From Mastigias papua (taxonomy: Eukaryota > Cnidaria > Scyphozoa > Rhizostomeae > Mastigiidae), in contig OZ025274.1 in NCBI GenBank assembly GCA_964019165.1, positions 6,402,368 to 6,466,367 on the forward strand: DNA of 64,000 nt. The letters run 5' to 3'. Of the stretch, positions 50,979 through 62,990 are shown piece after piece. The position numbers and the translations under genes are program-made. The notes beneath the pieces are model-generated. The model did no database searches. It was not told where the DNA came from and saw nothing but the letters and a program-made list of their open reading frames with translations. Positions within the stretch are counted from its first letter, which is position 1. Each line of letters begins with the position of its first letter.

Positions 50979-51842
50979 TTTTTATTAGGTTTCTTATAAA
51001 AAGACAGTGGCAGGTGTAATAGCTTCAGGGCTGTTCTGTATTTATTGACACCATTAACAACAGAATAACATACAAGGGTAATTCATTGTAATTAATTTAT
51101 GGGTACTTTGAGCATTATATAAGCTTGTTTATTTTTGTACTTTAGAGTAAATATATCCTTACACAGGCATACTTTTTGCATACTCTTTTCTCATTTACTA
51201 CAACACAATGCACTCTATGAGTGCCATGTAAGCTGTCCTAGATATGTGGATGAAAATACATACCATTCATACTACGTAGGTGCAATACAATATTCCATAC
51301 AAAGTGGGGACTAAACAACTTTGTGTCCTTTCCTGCTTTGGATGACACATGGCATAACAGACTGTATATTTTGAACATGTGTGATTTTAGTTGAATTTTA
51401 CTGGTAATAAAAAAAGTCTTGCAAACTAAGTGCTCAAAAATTAAATCTTTGAGGAATGGGGAGGTGAGAAGACAAAAAGGTCCAAGTATCAATAGTTGAT
51501 AATAGGAACAAAGTAATTCAAGACTCATGTGCAACTGGGAGACTGTTTAAAAAAACTTCCATGAAAATGAAGGACTGCTATACTTGCAGAGCTCTCAATA
51601 AAAATATTACAAAAATAATGTTTGGATAAGCATTTCCTAATAGATAATTTGAATAGTGCATTAAGAAGTAGAAACACATTTAGACATATAATTACAAGAG
51701 AAACTCAAAATTCTAATTTATTTCAGATGAAAGTACCCTAAAAAGACAGTGGGCAAATTTTGATTGGCTATCAGCAGGAATCCTATATTTTTTATTTGTC
51801 TACAAAATCACTTGCACCTTTTACACATTATCATAATAGTGC
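50979..51842. other. Convergent 3' region between SAMD15-like and NIF3L1
   Basis: The stop codons of two convergent genes are about 865 bp apart. An AATAAA on the minus strand (51717-51722, read as tttatt on plus) lies about 120 bases past the NIF3L1 stop and is a good polyadenylation candidate. On the plus strand AATAAA occurs at 51597-51602. If both are used the two 3' UTRs come within about 115 bp of each other. The 98-codon minus open frame 51238-51534 is not recognised. Confidence 0.5.
51717..51722 (-). terminator. Candidate polyadenylation signal of NIF3L1
   Basis: AATAAA on the minus strand, about 120 bases downstream of the NIF3L1 stop codon. This is the usual distance and hexamer; a GT-rich element was not assessed. 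Confidence 0.5.
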
Positions 51843-54800
51843 TCATACAATACACAATGGATCCTTATCCTTTAAGGAAACTTCTACAGTAATGCAGTCC
51901 CTAAACCATTCTTTCATTATGGGTACCAGCGTTTTAAGAAACCCTCTTTCAGTATTAGAGTGCTCACATAATATCACACTTCTGCCACTCTCTACTGCAT
52001 GCAAAACTTCATGGTGAGATAGTTCCCCAGTTAAATAAAGATCTGCACTAACTCCTTTCAAAACACTTCCTCCTGATCCAGCACAAACTGCCACACTTGA
52101 TATCTAGAATAGTACAAAATATAAAAACAGGAATAGCCAGTACTATAGTAAACATAAAAAGTGAGTTTGGCAACTTGCATTGTTGTGAGTTAAAATCATC
52201 AGCTACTTATGACTGTTGTCTGAGGTGGAAAAATAGCATTGCAATAAATCCTAAGACTATGTCATTGTTCTGGTCTGAAGACTCATGAGTTACTGCTCTT
52301 TGGATTTCACATACTTTAATTAAATACTAGATGATACTGCAATGAAAGAATACTGTAAAAATTTGTATCAAGAAAGCAAGTAAATGAGCAAAGAAAAATG
52401 GGAGTATAATGAGTGAACTGTTAGTGTTTCTTCTAAATGTGACAGCAACCAAAAGGCAACAATAATTAATGATTTGGAAACACTACAATATATCAGTAGG
52501 TTACAATAACATTGGTTATCAACTCTGGTTTCATTCAGAACAAAACACTTTGCTCTCAATTCTAATTTTCAATAGCCTTCCCATAGTTCCATAAATCAAA
52601 CCTTTTTGGAGAGAGCTGGTTTTCTTGCCAATGCAAGCCTTACAAATGGAATTCCCAAATGCTCCTTAACCAAATTTACTGCATTTTCTAAGGTTATTTG
52701 TTCTTTCAGCTGTATAATCCGACCCATGCCATATCCAGGAAGAGGTAGCTTTATAAACAAAACAAACAAAGTGAATTAAAAACTGAGGTGTACAGAAATC
52801 TCTACAAAATGTGGTCACCTGGAAGCGGCCATTTAAGCCTAATTCTCTGTCAACTGCTCAGCTTTTCTTTTCAAAAATTAAAGGACAATGCTGAATATAC
52901 AATTGAAAGTCCAATACCTGCCAAGAATCACAACCTCAGGCAACAAGTGAGAGGAAGGTGAAGCACAAACAAGCAAACAAAACCACCCAATAGAACAAGA
53001 GGAGTAGTATTCAGTACTTATCATATATAATTCATATCAATACCACATATCATATATAATTCATAATTCATATCAGACATATATGTCCAATATATACGAT
53101 ATCCAAGTAAGATAATTTTCATCTTACAAAAAGCATCTTGAAAAATATGAAGAAATATGATAACTTTCAAAATTTCAAAGTATTAATAGTGATGCTAACT
53201 CAATTGGCTCTATATTGTAAACTGCTGCATTATTACATAAATCAACTTTTGGACTAACTTGTAGCACCATGTGCACATGTGCATATCCTACATAAATATA
53301 TATTTCCTGGCTTTTCTAACACTTACTATCATTAACCATTGCCTTCAATTGTAAGAGTTCAAGATAACTTCAGTTTCTAGACAACTAACATTTTCAAGCT
53401 TTGTCACTTCAATGCAGCTAGGCTTCAATGACTTCTGAGCATAGTCATAAACTTTGGCCAAAGCAACTTCTGATGGAACCACCACAATCTCCATTGTAAA
53501 AACACTTCAAACATAAAAACAATATTAGAACTACATTGTAATGAACAGCATATGCATACAAATAAAAATATTAAGGAGATCTATCTATTGTTTAAAAATA
53601 TGCCATGAAATTAAATTATACAGAGGCCAGGGGGAACACCAGCCTTGAAAGACTGGGAGAGGAATTTAGTAGGCCATGCCCTTTTACAAACATGTCATTA
53701 TACATATATACTTATAAATGTAAAATTTAATGCTGTAAGCACCAAAAGTTTTTGTTCATTAATCTAATAAAAAGAAATTACTGAGTATTGAAACTCGTTT
53801 ATTCAAGCTGGAATCAATGGGGGGTGAAGGTTTAGCCACAAATATGTTCTTCATATGATTTAGTTGTTCTTGAACAACTACATAGGGAAATATTTTGAAA
53901 CTAGCCAGTCAGTGAGCTGACATGAGCAGGATGATATCAAAGAAAGAAAACAAAAGGCAATGATTTTGAAAGTGTTTAAAGAAGGAAACCGCCTCATCTA
54001 TTTTATAAAAAGGACAACGATCACAGATCTGAGGTAGAAAAAGGTTCAATCCCATACTTACCAATGATCCCAGACTTACCATTAATCAAAATAAGTCAAT
54101 TTTTTCTTTAAAATATTTAAAGTCTGTGCTTCAGCCACATCTGCTGGTAAGGCATTCCAAATGTTGATGCATCTCACCATGAACATAATCTAATGTAATA
54201 TAATATTATAGCACAAAAAAGCGGAAACATTCTTTTAGCATACTGAAAGCTTTTTTCGTCCGACACTCGTCAGAGTATGAAACATCGGAAAGGAGTAAAT
54301 GAGCAAAGGAAAATAGGAGGATAATGAGTGAACTCTGAGTATAATGAGTGAACTCGTCAGCATCGCTGACAAGCCTCACTGACGAGTGTCAGACGAAAAA
54401 AGCTTTCAGTATGCTAAAAGAATGTTTCCGCTTTTTCGTGCTATAGTGAAGTTCTGTAATACCAACAGACTTTTCACGTTATGTTCATTCATATTATGTT
54501 GTATTTTATTTCATTATATTATGTTATATGTAATAATTTATTACATTACATTATATTATATTAAATTATATCATATTATATTATATTTTATTATACTATA
54601 GTATAATATAATATAATATAGTGTAAATTATAAATATAATATAATATAGTATAATATAATATAGATATTATATTATACTATATTATATTATATTATATTT
54701 ATAATTTACATTATATTATATTATATTATGTCATATTATATTATATTATATTATATTATATTATATTATATTATATTATATTATATTATATTATATTATA

Positions 54801-57186
54801 TTATATAATATTATATTATATTATATTATTATACATTTGGTCTATGATGAATACTTTTGTGGTATTGACATCATAATTTCCATTCCAGATCCTTTTGCCT
54901 TAACAGAAATTTCATTACTTGTACACTTGGATCATATCATCTCTTAAGTGGCAATATGCAAGAGTTGGCAGATTGACTGCTTTAAGATGATAAAGATAAC
55001 TTTGATTCTGACAGCCATGGATTATTTTTCTGGCTTGTATTTGTACAGACTCTATTTTGGCATTGATAAACTTAAAGCGTGGACGCCAGATTGTCTTGTT
55101 GCATTCAAGTATTGGTCTTATTAATGACCTGAACAGCATTGGAAAGGCTCTTTTATCAAGATGTGTAAATGATCATCTTATAAGTCCCATTATTTGATTG
55201 GTCTTTAACACAATCCAATCAGCATGCTGCATAAAAGTCAGATACCTATCAATGGTCACACCAAGATCTTTTTCTGGACTATAATATCTAACTTTATTTC
55301 ATTTCCACCTGAATCTATCACAAAATAGTCAAATGGCATACTACTCTTTCCTATTCTCAACATTTCACATTTTGTGGATGGAACTTAAGATGCCACTTCA
55401 TACTCCAGTCACAGATCTTCCTAAAATTTTCTACAAATGTCAGCACAGTCAACTGCAGAGCAAGTCTTAGTGTCACCTGCAAACACCTTCAACATATTCT
55501 GAGTAATTGATGGAAGATCATTTATATAACAGAAAAACAGCATTGAACCTAGAACAGTACCTTGGGGCAGTTCACTAGTCATTTTTTTTTATATAAGAAA
55601 CAAACTTTTGATCCCCTCATCCTGGATATTTCTTAGTATTTTGTCAAATCTAGCCTTAAATGTTTCTTAAGTGTTTTTTAAAATATTTGAAATTTCCTAA
55701 AGCAACAAAGCAACCATAAGATGAGACACCGAAGTTTTAGTTAAAACATTTGAGAGATGGGTGTTGTTTGTATTTTGTTTCCAGTTGAATTAAAAATTTT
55801 CTGACAAAAAAATTTTTTCAAGTTTACTTTTGAAACTCAGCCTGCTTGCGTTTCTTAATTGTTTCTTAATTTTTGCCTGATATGAGCCTCATGTTTCTTA
55901 TATACTTGTTTCTTATAAAAAATGTGTATTTGACAAGTCTGAAAACTGTCTGTTTGCAGCTACTTGTTGTCCCCTTGATGTCAAAAATGGTATTCAAAAT
56001 TCACTCCAATATTTTCCCAACTAAACCATACGAGCAAAATTTTACCAAAAGATGTAGGTGAGGGACAGTATCGAATGCTTTCATAATATCCAAGTAGGGA
56101 ACATTGACAAGATAGTTGTCCACCTAAAATTTCGATAAGCTACACCATGCATGGCCATCCTTTAATAAAACCATTATTGGGCAATACCTGTTAGTAATAC
56201 AGTGTAAAATAACATAAGAAACTAAATGGACAAAGGGCAATGATATGGCATAGCAAAGAGCTACAACCTTGCTTTTGTGGCACTATCACTGACAGAAGCT
56301 GAGAGGACATTAAACATTTAATCAACTAACAGAAGAAGTCTTACCCTGGATACAGATCCTTGCATTCCACAGATAGCACTCCATTCATTGATTGTATCTG
56401 AGATAAACTACCCGTGTCGTCCGATGGCGATGGCTGCTTGCCATTACATCTTAAAGTTAATTTAGAGCACGAGTTTGGCCTTTCTCTTGTAAATGAGGTA
56501 TCACTCGACTGAATAATGGGCTGAATCTCTCCTGGTCCAAAACATTCGATCAACCAATCATTCACACCCCCTTTAACGGCATCATAAGATGTATGAGGTG
56601 AGTAAATTGCTATACGGTTCTCTATACATTTCATAATAATCCTTTCTTTCCAGTTCCCTTGAGATAATCTTTTCAGGGGTACAAAGATTGGTGGGTGGTA
56701 TGATATAATCATTTCTACCGATTTTGCCAGCGCTTCATCTAATACACTTTGCGTAAGATCATTTGTTAGAAGAATATGTTTGATTTTATGAGACCCAGAA
56801 GGCTCTACTAACAGGCCCACGTTATCCCATTTTTCTGCTAACTTTGTAGAAGCAAACTTGCTTAGCTGTCTAACCACATCTTGGAGCAATATACCATCTG
56901 AACCATTCATTATTATTCTACTACCCTGTCCTGTTGCAAAATCACGCCTATACAGCACGCTTCTTACTCCTACAAACGTTTTAGTAATAAAACAAAAACC
57001 ACGTTTTGAAGCACTGTTTATAACTGCCATACTATATCCCTGGCCTCGTTTGCGCACAATTCCAAGAAATTTATAAAGCTCCTTTACTGCCTGGAGTAGA
57101 GGCTTGCATTGTGTGTACAGAAATAGCTGTAGCTTCGGGAAATAAGGAGTTTCATTAAGGGATTGAATATCTAAATCATCTAGCAT
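51843..57186 (-). CDS. NIF3L1: NIF3-like protein 1 (DUF34/NIF3 family)
   Basis: NIF3 proteins are conserved from bacteria to animals, bind two metal ions and form ring-like oligomers; the biochemical role is unsettled. Four exons join in phase: 57186-56345, 53504-53390, 52748-52602 and 52103-51843. Family marks are EKWDNVGLLVEPS, ILLTNDLTQSVLDEAL, IISYHPPIF (metal His), IYSPHTSYDAVKGGVNDWL, LPLPGYGMGR, CAGSGGSVL, ADLYLTGELSHHEVLHA and the metal-binding CEHSNTERGF. The first ATG gives 454 residues, longer than the human protein (about 377). Internal ATGs at 57030 (MAVINSASKRGFCF, giving 402) and 56910 (MNGSDGILL, giving 362) are also plausible. The segment after 57030 is basic, rich in F, V and R, and looks like a mitochondrial presequence. 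Intron 1 carries a LINE fragment, an inverted-repeat element and an AT-rich satellite. Confidence 0.93.
54205..54485. mobile_element. Inverted-repeat element, family A copy 3 (in NIF3L1 intron 1)
   Basis: Inverse arms of about 60 bp, aaaaagcggaaacattcttt then agcatactgaaagctttttt and cgtccgacactcgtcag on the left, mirrored on the right by ctgacgagtgtcagacgaaa and agaatgtttccgctttttcg. They flank a core of about 80 bp. It is the best-preserved of three copies (others at 13130 and 29165). The core includes gagcaaaggaaaataggagg..aatgagtgaact, which closely resembles 52386-52422 in the same gene. Confidence 0.85.
54490..54835. repeat. AT-only satellite (tattatat-type) in NIF3L1 intron 1
   Basis: A run of tatta/ttata pentamers, partly self-complementary (the segment around 54600-54720 pairs with itself as an inverted repeat around 54665). 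It directly abuts the family A element. Confidence 0.9.
54910..56130 (-). mobile_element. Non-LTR retrotransposon fragment in NIF3L1 intron 1
   Basis: The minus strand shows, in order, VPYLDIMKAFDTVPHLHLL near 56110-56060, GTVLGSMLFFCYINDLPSI near 55575-55515, then FAGDTKT in place of the catalytic FADDT, and finally RSLIRPILECNKTIWRPRFK with IESVQIQARKII and NLPTLAYCHLRDDMI. These are the palm and C-terminal motifs of a CR1/L2-type reverse transcriptase. The first catalytic Asp is Gly and the frame is broken, so it is inactive. Confidence 0.8.
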
Positions 57187-57554
57187 ATAGACCTACTTAT
57201 ATTTTCATGTGTGCTTACTTTCCTACTCAGATTCCCATATGTAGTTTGGTATTTGGTTGAGAACATTGTGTTACTTCCCTCTCGCTANNNNNNNNNNNNN
57301 NNNNNNNNNNNNNNNNNNNNNNNNNNNNNNNNNNNNNNNNNNNNNNNNNNNNNNNNNNNNNNNNNNNNNNNNNNNNNNNNNNNNNNNNNNNNNNNNNNNN
57401 NNNNNNNNNNNNNNNNNNNNNNNNNNNNNNNNNNNNNNNNNNNNNNNNNNNNNNNNNNNNNNNNNNNNNNNNNNNNNNNNNNNNNNNCTAAGCTTCTCAA
57501 CAACAACAACAGCGTTCCTAGTAAACCCCTAACCGTAAAGAAATCGAAACAGTA
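57187..57554. promoter_or_regulatory. Divergent promoter region of NIF3L1 and SMG6, interrupted by the assembly gap
   Basis: The two start codons are 368 positions apart, of which 200 are N. Whatever controls both genes lies in this interval. An in-frame TAA at 57522-57524 precedes the SMG6 ATG, so SMG6 cannot start further upstream on an uninterrupted exon. Confidence 0.55.
57288..57487. other. Assembly gap, 200 N
   Basis: Exactly 200 unknown bases, probably an arbitrary gap size. Apparent open frames through it have no meaning. Confidence 0.99.
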
Positions 57555-60500
57555 ATGGCGGCAAACCATTCGACTTCGAAAGTAATTCGTGTAACCGAGA
57601 AGGAACTCGAGAAGACGTCCAACAGTTTAAAGGAATCTGTCGATAGCAGCAATGTACATTCTACGAGTAGCACTAATAGCCATATTGATAAAGCCAGTTC
57701 AAGTTCACTGGGAACAGAAGTAGATAGCGAAAATGCGGAAAAAGTAGTAAGAACAAGCTCATCTCCCCCTGTTCATGAGAAAAAAACAACTATAAATCAG
57801 AAAGCTGTCACTAATCGAAGTAGTGATTCACCTATGCCTTGTACACAAGGGAGTAGCGAGGATCCAAAAGGATCTGTGCAGAAGGTTGGCAGTGACGATC
57901 CAAAAGGACGGGTACGAAAAGTTAGGAAAGGATATGAAGTTTACAAGGTTAAAAGGGGTAAATTTTCAGAAAAAGTCACTATCAATGAAAATGATTTTCG
58001 ACTTTCAGAAAAACCTACAACAAAAGGAGAAGTTAGTAAGAAATCATTTACACCAAAGGAAGAAAGATGGCATCCAAAGAATCCGCCATCTTTCAAAGAT
58101 GGGAATACTACAAGGAGTGATTCTTCAGTTTCCACCCCGTTGCAGGAAGATTGGGATAGTGAGAGGCCAAATGTGAATGTAGTACACAATGCAGATAATT
58201 TGAAAGAATGCTGGGATAATGAGCTTGCCACCCCTGGTGAGGACATTCCTTTGAAAGTCAATGATACAGTCGGCAGAATCGAACATCAGTTGTCTAGTAA
58301 GGACAGAGAGCTTTCACCATCAGTTTCTAGTGATGTGAAGGGAAAAAAGGACACTCTGGTGAATAAGCAAGATGCAAGAGGTAACACAAATACGCTCACA
58401 AGCACTTCAGCTCAAAGTAGTAGCTTAAACCATGGCAAGAATAATGAGGGAAAAACTCATAGTCAATCCACTGTAGAAGAATCAAAGCCTATAATTAGAA
58501 AGGAGGAAGATAGAGGTGAGCAAAATATGCCTAATCACAAGCCAAAAGAAGAAAAAACTGGAAGTTCTTTTAGACGAGGAATGGGGAGGGGGAGGAGAAA
58601 CAAAGAATCGCATACTGTATTGCAAGGCCGGTCAGTACAAATGAGAGAAGGAAAGGATGAAGGCAATTCAAGGATAGTCTCAAAGCAGGAAAGGAAGGAG
58701 AATCACCCATTAGGACAATCAGGAAACAGTGGTGAGAATACAAAACTATTACCTCAAAAATACACGCATGATAAGAAACACCATGAGAAAGGTAAATTTT
58801 ATGATAAAACTACAAAAGATGCCAAGAAAAAGGTTCAATTTTCTAATGAGCAAGATGAAACTAATTGTAGTGAAGATATATCTAATAAAGATACTTTAAA
58901 TAGCAGAAACAGGACTGCTGGAATTTTAGTTCTACCATCTCCCATCAACGAAGGAAATGAAAGTTATGATGTACAACAAGATGAACATTCAATAGCTAGC
59001 AAAGAATTTTTTGAGAAGAAGACTGGCTTTTCAAAACTAGAGAGACCAAATAGCTTTGATCAAAATAAACCAAGGGGTGATGCAAAGTTTGTGAAGGAAA
59101 AAAAAGGGGATTTATTAGCCAGAAAGAAAGATTTGAGAGTTTCATCATCAAGTAATGAAATATGGGGTGTAATTCAGTCAGAGTGTAACAGACTACAGAA
59201 ATTACTTTCTGATGACCTTACAAGACTGGATGATATTGAAAAAATATTAGAGCTCTCAATTTTCTTGCAAGATCTTTATAAAGAGCTGATTGTCAAGCAT
59301 TTTGAATTCTCTTTCAAGAATGATGTAGAAGGATCACTATGGAAGAATACCTTTCACAATGTTATTACAGCATTTAGGACCATCATGAATAAACAGGAAC
59401 CACGTTCTTTTCTTACTGAAGCATTTCAGTTCTATTGGAATTTTCTTCAGGATGGAGAGGACTTTTTGAAGGATTTATTGTCATTACTTCAGGAAGAATG
59501 CAAATTTGATTTAGAAGCATTTTTCAATAACCCACTCAAGATGGCTAAGTGTAAGAAGCAGGTAAAAGTTGTTCATTATTGTTTAGAAAATTTATTAAGT
59601 CTATTTTTATCACATTAATTCCAGATTAAAAGAGATATTACATATAGGCTCCTAGTCATCAGAATATTTAATCTCAATGAGAATATTGACTTCCATAAAA
59701 TGTAGCACATTTAGTTGAAACATGGAGAGGAATGTAAATTATGAGGGGGGGGCAATTTTTTCTGTTATGTCACAGAGAACACTCGCTATTTCCAATACTG
59801 CTGCTTGAATCAGAGCTTGTGGGTTATTGGAATCCAGAACTGCTTGGAGATGGTGTGATAATTATTTATGTTAAATATGAAAATAAGAAAAATAGGCTAA
59901 TCCCAGCAACAAATGGCAAGGGGAATGAGGTCAATCAGGTTTGGTATATACATACGAAGTGTGAAATAGGTATAGGAGTGGGAGGATAAAGTTGTAGAGG
60001 AAATCCCTCCAAGTGCAAATCAATCTGGGTAGTGATGACAATATATGTATAGGAACATATTCCCAATGTATGTGGAATCTATGTGGGAAAAGGTGAATGA
60101 ATATCGGTATGATTTGTCAGCTCTCCATTTGAGAAGGGACAGAAATAAGGTGTAATTGTTTTAGGGAATATATGTAAACAAACAAAGGCTATATAGCATT
60201 TTTTGTTTGGAAATTTAATTTCTGACATTGGCTTAGTTAAAGACAAGGCAGCAGTAATTTAGTCTAATTGTTTTCCTCACTGCAGGTAACATTCTCTAAT
60301 TTCCTAATGGTTAAGGAACTATTTATATGAGAAAAACATAGGTCACTTTTAGGCCACTTTGCCAGGGAACTCAGTTTGCAGAGGTTTGCAGTATATAACC
60401 AGATTGTGTTTATGCATGAAACCTTGCCTCTGCAGAAGCTGGGACCTCAGAAGTGAGGTAAGAGGATCCCAGTTTGCCAGGGGAACTTTTTTGCATATAG

Positions 60501-62590
60501 ATACACTAGTCAGGTATGCTGGGAACCTTTTTTGCATATGAACACTCTAACTTGGTTTGCTGAGTTAGTTTCTGCCTAACTTAGTATGCATGGATACCAT
60601 TCGATGACATGTAGCATCACACTATCCAAAGTTACCTCTGCAAACCAGGCCAGCTAGCTTCATATAAATAGAGCAAAACTTTTGTCCTGGCAAATCAACT
60701 TCCCCAGCAAAACAGGCTGTAATTGGGCTATGTTCTCTCATATAAGCAGCCCCCAAGTTCCTAGCGACTGAAGATGCCCTTTCTGAATTCTGCCCCTTGA
60801 GCTTAGTTTCCGCTGGTGTCCCTGATTAAAAGCATTGATGTGCATGTTTTTGTAATGTATAGAAATCCTTGTTCTGTCTGCAGCAAAAGTTGGGTATCAG
60901 AAGTTGCCATCTCATTCTGTTGAACCTTGGGGATCTAGAGCGCTATATTGCAGATTTGCAGCAGACCACTTGCTACAGTAAAGCAAATGAAAACTACGTA
61001 AAGGCCCAGACACTTGCGCCAAAGAATGGCAAGCCTTATAACCAGCTTGCTATAGTTGCTGTTAAGAACAAGATGAAGCTTGATGCTATTTACTATTATA
61101 TACGAAGTCTAGAGGCAAGCAATCCAATAGAGTCAGCCAGAGAAAGACTCACTGCAATTTTTCATGAGATTAAGAAAAAGGTAGAGATATGTGATTGTAT
61201 TTATTAATGGCCTAATTTATCATGAATAGTTAGTCAGAAGTATAGAGAGACTTCTGTCACTCTCTAAAATACCAAGAAAACGTAATTTTCTCTCTTTGTT
61301 TCTGTTTCTCAGTAATCCCTGTCTTTTATTTATTATTAGAGTACATGCACAGGAAAATAGGATTTTTAATTATGGTAGGATTGCTAAAGTCTTCATTATA
61401 ATCATTGTTTTCTTGGCTTTATAAGTAGCAAAAGCATGGACTGATTTTGTTCATGCCACAGAACTTTCTGGAAAGGGAGGCCTCTTATTTAGAGACCCAT
61501 CAACTCCCAGTTTCCAACATTTGTAATTTGCAAATTTTGAATTTGTTACCTATCCCTTTACCTGTTGCCAACCATTGCAATGTATTTCCTACTTTCTAGG
61601 CCGACCTTACAAAAATACAGAGCCTTAAGAAGTCATTGAGCTTTGCTGAAGCAGCTAAGAGGACACAGACTGTTGCTGATGAAGAAGAAAATGACTTTAG
61701 GAATGATTATTCAAGGTAGGACATCTTAAGTATTGTCAACCAGTGAGAGACCTATGGTGTATTATGCCAGCCTAGTATACCCAGAATACCATAACAGTGA
61801 CACTGTTCAAGACCAGAGGTGAATCTAGTCTTGCCATTACATATGTTCACATATTTGTTAAAGCTTTTGTCACTGAAGAATACAGAGGTAGGTAAGTAAT
61901 AGAAATGATGAAAAGTAGTTGAAGAACCTTCTTGGCAGCAAAATTAGTTTCAACATATTTCTTATCAAGAAAATAAATTGGCTTCTTTTGAATTAGGCAT
62001 TGTGGTTCCAGATTGGCTTACCTTTTTCTTGTCATTATAGGGAGGATATCTGGGTCTTCTATTGTGGTGGAAAGTATTTCAAAGCCAAAATTACTCCAAA
62101 TGGAAAAATCCACGAATTTACAGATAAAAATACTAAACAAGAAGAACAACCATCAACAGAAAAAGTCTCCTTGAGAGAGGTTTGTGCAGTTTTCCTCCTC
62201 TACTATTATATTTGCATTGCCTGAACAGTTTCCAGACAATTTTTTAAGCTATAGAGTGACAAAACGACTGGTATCATCTACAAAAGATTGAAAAATTTTA
62301 TGTTTGATCAGTTGATAAATAACCTGATTGATTGACAGAGCTATTTGAGTATTTAATTATTTAACAAATCTATAAATCTATTGATCCATTGTCTTTTTCT
62401 TTACTGTTTTTGCAAATTGATAGTATTTGGTTCATGTCAGTCAATATCTCATATTATAGTAAGAGTTTGAGAACTTTGTCTTTAGGTTTTACAGACAACC
62501 TTGATGACAATATTTGCTTTTGTTCTAGGCTAATAAAGAATTTTTGATTTATTACTTATATATGCATAGCAAGTTGTACTCCAGAATAGG
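57555..62590 (+). CDS. SMG6: SMG6 / EST1A nonsense-mediated decay endonuclease, 5' part
   Basis: In other animals SMG6 is the endonuclease that cuts mRNAs near premature stop codons, binding UPF1 and the exon junction complex. Five exons are in the window: 57555-59561, 60884-61180, 61600-61715, 62041-62179 and 62529-62590, with all phases fitting (about 874 residues). The 2-kb first exon is mostly disordered, rich in S, K, E, N and D, with an Arg/Gly patch FRRGMGRGRR. From about residue 530 it becomes helical (LWKNTFHNVITAFR, DGEDFLKDLLSLL). Exon 2 holds the TPR-like core with LAPKNGKPYNQLAI, KLDAIYYYIRSLEASNP, nearly as in human SMG6. Exon 5 reads NKEFLIYYLYMHSKLYSRIG. The remaining helical region and the PIN nuclease lie beyond the window. 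An in-frame stop upstream supports the start. Confidence 0.93.
60323..60745. mobile_element. Inverted-repeat element, about 420 bp (in SMG6 intron 1)
   Basis: The left end ttatatgagaaaaacatagg is mirrored by ctatgttctctcatataa at the right end. Inside, gccagggaactcagtttgca and the inverse-like ttgtcctggcaaatcaactt, tttgcagagg and cctctgcaaa give further partial pairing, and gtttgcagg/gccagggg-type motifs recur. It is non-coding and MITE-like. The flanking attta / gcagc does not show a clear duplication. Confidence 0.6.
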
Positions 62591-62665
62591 GTGAGTTGAA
62601 ATGCATCTTACTCTTTCCATTTTGTAAGCTTGTCAATGTATTATGTATGCATTTTATATTTCATT

Positions 62666-62990
<325 letters not shown>

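Noticed and set aside
57211..57569. Open frames through the N run
   Set aside because: Unknown bases cannot be translated; the flanks give no family match.
57823..58261. 117-codon plus and 106-codon minus frames within SMG6
   Set aside because: They are out-of-frame shadows of the long SMG6 first exon.
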